Source: a bacterium (GTDB lineage: Bacteria > Zhuqueibacterota > QNDG01 > DTFT01). Taken from it: 48,459 nucleotides of DNA. The translations under genes were made by a program, and so were the position numbers. Below, piece by piece: positions 42,931 to 48,459 of this stretch (positions within the stretch are counted from its first letter, which is position 1; every line of letters starts with the position of its first letter). The notes beneath the pieces were generated by a model. That model ran no database searches. It had not been told where the DNA came from and saw only the letters and a program-made list of their open reading frames with translations. The stretch is from the NCBI GenBank assembly GCA_016933415.1, contig JAFGAX010000070.1:1-48459 (forward strand), given 5' to 3'.

Positions 42931-43320
42931 ATGAAAATACTGGTCGTCGAGGACGAGCGCATCCTTTCGCTCAATATCAAACGGTACCTCGCCCGTTTCG
43001 GTCACAACATCTGCGGCACGGCCGAGAACGCCGAGGACGCCGTTGATCTGGCCGGCCGCCACAGGCCGGAACTGATCCTGATGGATGTCAGGCTGAAGGA
43101 CGGAACGGACGGGATCGACGCGGCGCTCCGGATCCGGTCCTTCCTGGACTGCCCCATTCTGTTCACGACAGCCTTCAGTGACGCCGATTCGATCCGGCGC
43201 ATCCGCGCGGTCGAGCGGTCCGACCGTCTCTCCAAGCCGTACGACCTGGCCGGGCTCGCGGCCGCAGTCGGACGGATCATTGAAACGGCGGACGGCCGGA
43301 GCGGTTCCCCGGCAGGCTGA
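42931..43320 (+). CDS. Single-domain response regulator
   Basis: 129 aa: one receiver domain with VVEDER at the N-terminus, phospho-acceptor D52 (ILMDVRL), FTTAFS and RLSKPYD. It sits 22 bases after the REC-PAS gene and before a second kinase, so it is probably part of the same phosphorelay. Confidence 0.87.
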   Translation: MKILVVEDERILSLNIKRYLARFGHNICGTAENAEDAVDLAGRHRPELILMDVRLKDGTDGIDAALRIRSFLDCPILFTTAFSDADSIRRIRAVERSDRLSKPYDLAGLAAAVGRIIETADGRSGSPAG

Positions 43321-43392
43321 ACCGCCGTCCGGCGGAACGCCGGGGCCTGCGGGACGTGCGGAACCGCGCGGCCGATCCGAAAGGAGCCCTGT

Positions 43393-45099
43393 TTGCCATT
43401 CGTCTCGATTCCCGTGATCTGCATGGCTGCGGTCACGTTCTACGTCTCTTTCGTTCATTTTCTGCTGTATACCCGCCGCCGCCATCATCCGGAGGATCTG
43501 TCCTTCGCCATTCTCTGCCTCACCATGGCCTGCTATGACGCATTCAGCGCGGGCGCATACGCGGCGTCGAACGTCGCGGAAGGGTTTCAGTGGCAGAAGG
43601 CCCAGGTCGCAACCCTTTCTCTCATCGGCGCGGCCTACACCTGGTTTGCGACCGATTACGCCCGGCACCGGCGCAAATTCGTCCGGAACGCGGCCGTGGT
43701 TTTTTTCACGGTTTCGGCATTTCTCGTCCTGTTCGTGAGGGAAAATCTGTTCTGGCGCGTTTCAGAACCCGCGGTCAAGCGCCTGGGCCCGTTCCTGGGA
43801 ATCCGCATCACCTATCACGAGGTCGCGCCCGGCCTGTTCACCGAATTTCTGGGCGTCATGGGCTTTCTCGTGTTCGTGTACGTGTTCAGCCTGGTCGCCG
43901 GCGTGGCCCGGAAGGACCGGCTGAGGAGCCTGCCGCTTTTCCTGTCCGCCCTGATTTTCTGCGCCGGCCTCGTGAACGACGCGCTCGTGCACAGCGGCCT
44001 GCTTCGGAATTTCTATATCATTGAATACGCCTACATGGCCATTGTCGTGCTCATGGCCCACATTCTCTCGAACGACGTGGTGGAGAGCGCCGCGTTGAAG
44101 GAGGCGTTTCAGTCGTCCGAGCGGAAATACCGGAGCCTGGTGGACAATTCCCTGGTCGGCATTTTCATCGCCCAGCAGGGACAGATCCGCTTCTGCAACC
44201 AGCAGTTCGCCCGCGTGTTCGACTGCGCGGACGAAAAGACCGCGCGGCTCCACCCCGTGGAAGCCTTCATGCCGTCGGACGATGACACCGAGCCGTCGCA
44301 CTGGATTTACGAGGATTTCGAACTGCCGCAGCGGTTCGAGCGGAGGGGCCGCACCCTGTCGGGCCGCGTCATCGATCTCGAGGTGCTGACCACGCCGATC
44401 GTCTTCGAATCGAAGCCCGCCGTGCAGGGATCGATTCTCAACATCACGGTCCGCAAAACCGCGGAGGCGCTCCTGCAGCGGAACCTGAGCGAGAAAAACA
44501 TCCTTCTGAAGGAGATCCACCACCGGGTCAAGAACAACCTGCAGATCATCATCAGCCTGCTCAACCTGTCCTCCGCCCGGCTGTCAGACTCCGAGATCCA
44601 GCGCGCGCTGGAGGACAGCAACCAGCGGATCCGGACCATGGCCATGATCCATGAGCGCCTGTACCAGTCGGAGGATTTCGAGCGGATCGATTTCCGCGAA
44701 TACACCGTGACCCTGGTGTCCGACCTCATCGTATCGCACCACAGCGGCAACCGGATCAGCCCCCGTTTCGACCTCCGGGTGGGGATATTGAGCCTCGATC
44801 TGGCCATTCCGTGCGGTCTGATTCTCAACGAGCTGGTCACCAACGCGGTCAAGCACGCGTTTCCGGACGAGCGCAGCGGTTTCATCGCGGTGCGGTTCAC
44901 GGAGGACAAGGGCGGCGATTACATCCTGGAAGTCTCGGACGACGGCGTCGGCATGCCCGGACCGCCGGACGCGGAGGGCGCGGATTCGCTCGGCATGAAG
45001 CTCGTGCATGTGCTGACCCAGCAGATCGAGGGACAGCTGGAATTCAGGAACGCGGGGGGATTGACGGCGACGGTCACATTTCCGAAACCGGGAGCGTGA
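43393..45099 (+). CDS. Membrane 7TM-PAS-HisKA_2 sensor histidine kinase
   Basis: 568 aa. Seven probable membrane helices in about 1-225 (starting IPVICMAAVTFYVSFVHFLLY), a PAS domain (about 240-360: YRSLVDNSLVGIFIAQQGQIRFCNQQFARVF), then HisKA_2 with KEIHHRVKNNLQII (H376/H377) and HATPase motifs NELVTNAVKHAF and DDGVGMPG. The sensor half resembles the 7TM sensing modules of other bacterial kinases. The TTG start follows AAGGAG at 43381-43386 with good spacing. No obvious ligand. Confidence 0.87.
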   Translation: MPFVSIPVICMAAVTFYVSFVHFLLYTRRRHHPEDLSFAILCLTMACYDAFSAGAYAASNVAEGFQWQKAQVATLSLIGAAYTWFATDYARHRRKFVRNAAVVFFTVSAFLVLFVRENLFWRVSEPAVKRLGPFLGIRITYHEVAPGLFTEFLGVMGFLVFVYVFSLVAGVARKDRLRSLPLFLSALIFCAGLVNDALVHSGLLRNFYIIEYAYMAIVVLMAHILSNDVVESAALKEAFQSSERKYRSLVDNSLVGIFIAQQGQIRFCNQQFARVFDCADEKTARLHPVEAFMPSDDDTEPSHWIYEDFELPQRFERRGRTLSGRVIDLEVLTTPIVFESKPAVQGSILNITVRKTAEALLQRNLSEKNILLKEIHHRVKNNLQIIISLLNLSSARLSDSEIQRALEDSNQRIRTMAMIHERLYQSEDFERIDFREYTVTLVSDLIVSHHSGNRISPRFDLRVGILSLDLAIPCGLILNELVTNAVKHAFPDERSGFIAVRFTEDKGGDYILEVSDDGVGMPGPPDAEGADSLGMKLVHVLTQQIEGQLEFRNAGGLTATVTFPKPGA

Positions 45100-45204
45100 C
45101 GGGCCGGCCCGGATGCGGTTTTCAGATCATGAGAAAGGGAGGGGGCGTGCGCGTCGGCACCGCCTGCGGGGGGAGGTTTTTCCTGCGATTTCCGGGAGGC
45201 GGCA

Positions 45205-45618
45205 TCAGGCCGGCGGTTTGACGGGAGGCGTTCTTTTCAGCAGTTTGTCGATCATGCCGAGCAGTTTTTCCGGCGAATCACTGCCCTTGATGCTGTAGTA
45301 ATTGGCCCCCAGGTTGATCGCCTTCTGAACATCCGCGAAATCCTTCAGCGTGGTCAGCACCAGCACGGGGATCGCCCGGGTGGCGGCCTCCCCGCGGATC
45401 TTCTTGAGCACTTCCAGGCCGTGAATGTCCGGCAGGATCATGTCCAGGCAGATGAGATGCGGGTTGTGTATCTGGGCGGCCGTCCAGCCCTGTTCGCCTG
45501 TTTCGGATTCGATGACGTCATAGCCCGCGGATTCCAGAACCTTTTTGTAGAAGAGCCGGATGGTGGGGGAATCCTCGACCAGAAGAATCTTGAATTTTTG
45601 TGTCTTGTCCATTTGCAT
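45205..45618 (-). CDS. Single-domain response regulator
   Basis: 137 aa: one receiver domain with LLVEDSPTIR at the N-terminus, phospho-acceptor D59 (ICLDMILPDIHGLEVL), VLTTLKDF and SIKGSDSPEKLL. The usual KP after the last strand is KG here. It is on the minus strand, convergent with the 7TM kinase. A start at 45612 (MDKTQKF) is equally possible; neither has a strong ribosome site. Confidence 0.85.
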   Translation of the reverse strand: MQMDKTQKFKILLVEDSPTIRLFYKKVLESAGYDVIESETGEQGWTAAQIHNPHLICLDMILPDIHGLEVLKKIRGEAATRAIPVLVLTTLKDFADVQKAINLGANYYSIKGSDSPEKLLGMIDKLLKRTPPVKPPA

Positions 45619-45980
45619 TTTGAATGAGTTAGGACCTTGTTTGATCAGGTTATAATATCTGCAATAGTCATACCAAATAATGTATTGTTGTTGAAAAAAA
45701 TACTTAAGCCCATCAAAAACATATATTAATATAAATTTTCAATCCATCTGTGTCCGTCTCAGGACTGAAAAATGTGGCTGGAATCCGTCGATGTCCCTGA
45801 TCCACGCAACCGCCGTCTCCGCGTCCCGTTCCGGCCGAACTCGCGCTTGATTCCATCTGATGTTTTTAATACATTGTTCCGAACCGGATCAATCGCCGGC
45901 TCTCCCGGTTGTCCATCCGGATCGCGGGAGATGCCGCATCGCCCGGCGTTCATCCAAATGACGAGAAGGGAGAAACGGAC
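45619..45980. other. Divergent intergenic region before the ATP-sulfurylase homologue
   Basis: 362 bp, AT-rich in the first 120 bases and GC-richer after. Promoters for both directions probably lie near 45650-45745 (several TATA-like words), but no pair fits well enough to call. The short frame at 45772-45984 on the plus strand has no protein character. Confidence 0.4.
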
Positions 45981-47132
45981 ATGAGTCAGCTGCCCCATGG
46001 CGGAGTCCTGATCAACCGGTACACCGATCCGTCGCTTGCGGACTCCCTGACCGAACGCTGCGGCCGCCTGAAATCGTGGCAGCTTTCGGATTCGGAACTG
46101 TGCGACCTGGAAATGATCGCCTCCGGCGCCTACAGCCCGCTGACCGGATTCATGGGCCGCAGCGATTTCAAGGCCGTTCTGGACAACCACCGCCTGTCCA
46201 AGGGCCTGCCCTGGACGGTGCCGATCCACATCACGGTTCCGGTTTCATTCGCATCCTCCATCCGCTCAAGCGAGGAAATCGCTTTACTCGACGAATTCCG
46301 CAAGCCTGTCGCGATCCTTTCCGTTTCCGACATTTTCGAGTACAATGCGCTGGAATACGCGCACAAGGTGTTCAAGACAACCGACGTGAAACATCCCGGC
46401 GTGTCCGCCCTCTACGCCATGGAGCCCCGCATGCTGGCCGGGGAGGTGACGGTTCTGAGGCGCCGCAGCCACCGGACATTCAACCGGTACCGTCTGGAGC
46501 CGTCGGAAATCCGCGACCTGATCCAGGACCGGAAATGGCGCACAACGGCCGGTTTTGCGTCCGTGGAAACCGTTCATCGGAGGGAGGAATACCAGATCAA
46601 GTGCGTGATGGAAACGGTCGACGGACTGCTGATGCATCCGTTCGTCGGCAAGGCGGCGCCCGGGGAGATCGATCCCGAGGTCCGCATGAAGTGCATCGAG
46701 GCCCTGGTCGACGGTTATTTCGCGAAGGACCGCGTGCTTCTGGCGGCGCTGCCGGGCCGCCCGCGCGCCATGGGCGGACGCGAGGCGGTCTTTCAGGCCA
46801 TCGTGCACAAGAATTTCGGGTGCACGCACTTCATCGCGGGATCCGATTACACCGCGCAGGAGCGCAGCGAGGCGCGGGATCTGATTTCACGGTTCGAGGC
46901 GAAGGAGCTCGGCATCACGCCGATGTTCGTGGACGATGCCTTCTACTGCAAGGCGTGCGGGACCATGGCCACCGAGCGGACCTGCCCGCACACCGGCGTG
47001 GGCCGGCTGTCCTTCAGCGGCGCCGCGATTCAGGATCTGCTGCGGAAGGCGAAACCCCTGCCCCTGGAGTGCACGCGCGCCGAGATCGGCTTGATCATGC
47101 TCGAAGCGGTGCGGGACGCGAAAAAGCCGTAG
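45981..47132 (+). CDS. ATP sulfurylase homologue with altered active site
   Basis: 383 aa, similar in length and order to prokaryotic sulfate adenylyltransferase (Sat). Conserved parts: SGAYSPLTGFMG near 50, VDGLLMHPFVG near 214, RMKCIEALVDGYFAKDRVLL, GREAVFQAIVHKNFGCTHFI near 270, and the zinc-binding FYCKACGTMATERTCPH (C323, C326). But the catalytic motif, normally QTRNPxHRAHE, reads ASVETVHRREE at 193-203, and the second nucleotide motif GRDHAG reads GSDYTA at 287-292. Sulfate activation is therefore doubtful. No APS reductase or other sulfur gene is in the window. AGAAGGGAG precedes the ATG. Confidence 0.85.
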   Translation: MSQLPHGGVLINRYTDPSLADSLTERCGRLKSWQLSDSELCDLEMIASGAYSPLTGFMGRSDFKAVLDNHRLSKGLPWTVPIHITVPVSFASSIRSSEEIALLDEFRKPVAILSVSDIFEYNALEYAHKVFKTTDVKHPGVSALYAMEPRMLAGEVTVLRRRSHRTFNRYRLEPSEIRDLIQDRKWRTTAGFASVETVHRREEYQIKCVMETVDGLLMHPFVGKAAPGEIDPEVRMKCIEALVDGYFAKDRVLLAALPGRPRAMGGREAVFQAIVHKNFGCTHFIAGSDYTAQERSEARDLISRFEAKELGITPMFVDDAFYCKACGTMATERTCPHTGVGRLSFSGAAIQDLLRKAKPLPLECTRAEIGLIMLEAVRDAKKP

Positions 47133-47137
47133 GCGGG

Positions 47138-47428
47138 TCAGCGCATTTCAACGAGGGTGGCGCCCCAGCCCCCGGATTCGGGAGGGGCGTCATAAAAACG
47201 GAGCACGTCGGGGCGCGACTTGAGGAAACGGATCACCTCGAATTTCATCCGGCTCCGGCCCTTGCCGTGCACGATGCGGAGCGAGCGGAGGCCGAGCGAG
47301 ACGGCGTTTTCCAGGAACGCGCCGAGCACTTCGGGCGCCTGTTCGGGAAAGAACCCGTGCAGGTCGAGCGTGTCTGTGACCCGCACAGGCTCCGGATAAT
47401 ACAGATCCCCTTCGTCCTGCGGCGGCAC
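47138..47428 (-). CDS. Smr-domain protein
   Basis: 96 aa, a stand-alone Smr domain: DTLDLHGFFPEQAPEVLGAFLENA (the LDLHG motif), RIVHGKGRSRMKFEVIRFLKS (the HGKG motif) and a C-terminal GGWGATLVEM. Smr domains bind or nick nucleic acids, as in the C-terminus of MutS2. The GTG start at 47428 is 3 bases after the stop of the lipoprotein gene. Convergent with the Sat homologue, with 5 bases between. Confidence 0.85.
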   Translation of the reverse strand: MPPQDEGDLYYPEPVRVTDTLDLHGFFPEQAPEVLGAFLENAVSLGLRSLRIVHGKGRSRMKFEVIRFLKSRPDVLRFYDAPPESGGWGATLVEMR

Positions 47429-47431
47429 CGT

Positions 47432-47914
47432 TCAGCGCTTCCGGTGGATGCGGACGCGGACATAACCGGTTCCCGAAATTTCGAAGGGGATGTTCGTGCC
47501 GTCCCGGTTGTAAAAGGGCTCCGGAATGCTGGGGGAGAGGGAGTAAAGCGCGGGTTCGGTCGGGATATGGAGCCAGTAGGAAGTATCCGTGCCCAGGGTG
47601 TCCGCGCGTATTCCGCGGGTGCCGTCCAGGGCCGTCAGGTCGATTGCGTACACATCGCCGTTCTCGGCCTCCAGAAAACACTGATAGGACCCCGCGGCAA
47701 CGGTTTTCCGGTCGTCATCGCGGCCGTCCCAGAAAAAGATGTAGCGTCCCGGTATGCCGTTGCCCTCGCAGACCGTACGAACCAGGGCGCCTTTCTTCAC
47801 CTCCGTCGGGCTGTCACAGCCGGTCGGAACCGCCGCGGCGCACAGGAGCAGGAGCGGAAGCGCGGCGTAGCGGCCGGCCCTCGCCGCCGCGGTCAGAAAT
47901 TCCACGGTTTGCAC
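47432..47914 (-). CDS. Lipoprotein of unknown function
   Basis: 160 aa. Signal with lipobox AVPTGC near residue 33. The mature part contains FFWDGRDDDRKTVAAGSYQCFLEAENGD, resembling a FlgD-like Ig repeat as used in C-terminal sorting or surface proteins. No specific function can be named. The start at 47914 overlaps the end of the PK_C gene by 22 bases; a GTG at 47907 would also serve. Confidence 0.7.
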   Translation of the reverse strand: MQTVEFLTAAARAGRYAALPLLLLCAAAVPTGCDSPTEVKKGALVRTVCEGNGIPGRYIFFWDGRDDDRKTVAAGSYQCFLEAENGDVYAIDLTALDGTRGIRADTLGTDTSYWLHIPTEPALYSLSPSIPEPFYNRDGTNIPFEISGTGYVRVRIHRKR

Positions 47915-48459
47915 AGAATTCCCCGTATCCGCAGATCGAAAAACCGGCTCACGTTCGCGGGCCGGAGCACGAGCGCCGTGTCGGCGCCCGATCCGGTGCC
48001 GCCCACCGCGATGATGTCGCGGTCCGTGCGGACCCAGCCCGCGTCCGCGGCCATCAGCGCGGTTTCGACCGCCACTTTCACGCCCTGCCCGAACGTCCGC
48101 AGGGCGTTGGCGATGATCTCCTCGACCTCATAGGTGCCGAACTTGATCCGGACCGCGCGGCCGATGCCGCCGAAGGCGTGCTGGCAGGTCAGGACGCGGC
48201 CGCCGGCGCTTTCGATCTTCCGCCGGTTGTCCGGAAGCATCTCCGACTCGTCCGGGGTCAAGAATCCGTGGACGTGCGAGACCACGATCACGTCCCGGCC
48301 CGCGAGGCGGCCGGCGGCCTCGACCCCCGTGGCGCCGGAGGTGCTGGCCGTCAGAATCGTGCGGAGACCGAGACGGTCCGACCATTCCCCCGCGATGCGC
48401 AGGGTTTCATCCGTGTTGCCGGGTCCCGGATTCTCGAAATAAACGGTCTGATAGTCCAT
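47893..48459 (-). CDS. Pyruvate-kinase alpha/beta (PK_C) domain protein
   Basis: 188 aa starting at the very edge of the window (ATG complement at 48457-48459). MDYQTVYFENPGPGNTDETL followed by TILTASTSGATGVEAAGRL and DRDIIAVGGTGSGADTALVL are the patterns of stand-alone proteins homologous to the C-terminal domain of pyruvate kinase. Their function is unknown; the domain binds allosteric effectors in the enzyme. The family's usual N-terminus fits this ATG, so the protein is probably complete, but the true start could lie outside the window. Confidence 0.8.
   Translation of the reverse strand: MDYQTVYFENPGPGNTDETLRIAGEWSDRLGLRTILTASTSGATGVEAAGRLAGRDVIVVSHVHGFLTPDESEMLPDNRRKIESAGGRVLTCQHAFGGIGRAVRIKFGTYEVEEIIANALRTFGQGVKVAVETALMAADAGWVRTDRDIIAVGGTGSGADTALVLRPANVSRFFDLRIRGILCKPWNF

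Noticed and set aside
45772-45984. 70-codon frame before the ATP-sulfurylase homologue
   Set aside because: No ribosome site, Arg/Pro-rich, overlaps the real start by a few bases; probably chance.
46076-48133. Open frame of 685 codons on the plus strand
   Set aside because: It runs across the ATP-sulfurylase homologue and antisense to three good genes, with Arg/Gly/His-rich composition typical of GC-rich shadow frames.

Overview
The window is a 48.5 kb piece of a GC-rich, Gram-negative bacterial chromosome. Outer-membrane features are clear: a Kdo transferase (waaA), a heptosyltransferase-like GT9 enzyme, a beta-barrel protein and several lipoproteins. The primary-type sigma factor (35500-36348) is only 282 aa, lacks region 1.1, and is organised like the RpoD of Bacteroidetes and relatives. 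With the fused ResB-CcsA cytochrome c assembly protein and an FG-GAP/dockerin-like surface protein, this suggests the FCB superphylum (Fibrobacterota, Bacteroidota, Chlorobiota and candidate relatives). Many genes have good GGAGG-type ribosome sites and several use TTG, GTG or apparently CTG starts, so a typical Bacteroidetes is less likely. No rRNA is present and the lineage cannot be fixed further.

Layout. 1-7500: a PspC fragment, an outer-membrane barrel protein, comM (yifB), a STAS protein, a candidate structured RNA, a secreted GH30 glycosidase, and an nfeD-slipin pair. 7625-13890: a small membrane protein, an exported FMN-binding protein, an AmmeMemoRadiSam set whose members carry export signals, a second STAS protein, then a polyprenyl synthetase overlapping a lipoprotein ApbE flavin transferase. 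14062-18965: an LPS/sugar operon (UXS-like decarboxylase, GT9, waaA) that runs by overlaps into two ECF-type ATPases (A and A'). 19202-25557: a small zinc-ribbon protein, tRNA-Gly/Cys/Leu, HAD phosphatase, galK, a ParB-like protein with a spore-photolyase-like radical SAM enzyme, a B12-binding radical SAM protein and a small membrane protein.

25681-35250: tRNA-His and tRNA-Glu, then an accessory block. The 3' end of tRNA-Glu plus its palindromic terminator recurs, progressively diverged, at 31.2 and 35.2 kb. These copies frame two cassettes: a 1535-aa FG-GAP/BNR/TIG protein with a dockerin-like tail, in visibly AT-richer DNA, and a GT4-glycosidase fusion with a GH130 phosphorylase-like enzyme. 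No integrase is present. 35500-48459: sigma factor, ccsBA overlapping a short rho, a signalling block of two HisKA_2 kinases and three receiver proteins, an ATP-sulfurylase homologue whose two nucleotide-binding motifs are replaced, and on the minus strand a PK_C-domain protein, a lipoprotein and an Smr-domain protein.

The strongest candidates for something new are: (i) the FMN-bind / prenyl synthase / ApbE / ECF ATPase gene set mixed with an exported AmmeMemoRadiSam module, which resembles a flavin-based extracellular electron-transfer locus moved into an LPS-bearing cell; (ii) the ATP-sulfurylase pseudoenzyme; (iii) the tandem tRNA-Glu island; and (iv) the structured RNA candidate at 3278-3402.
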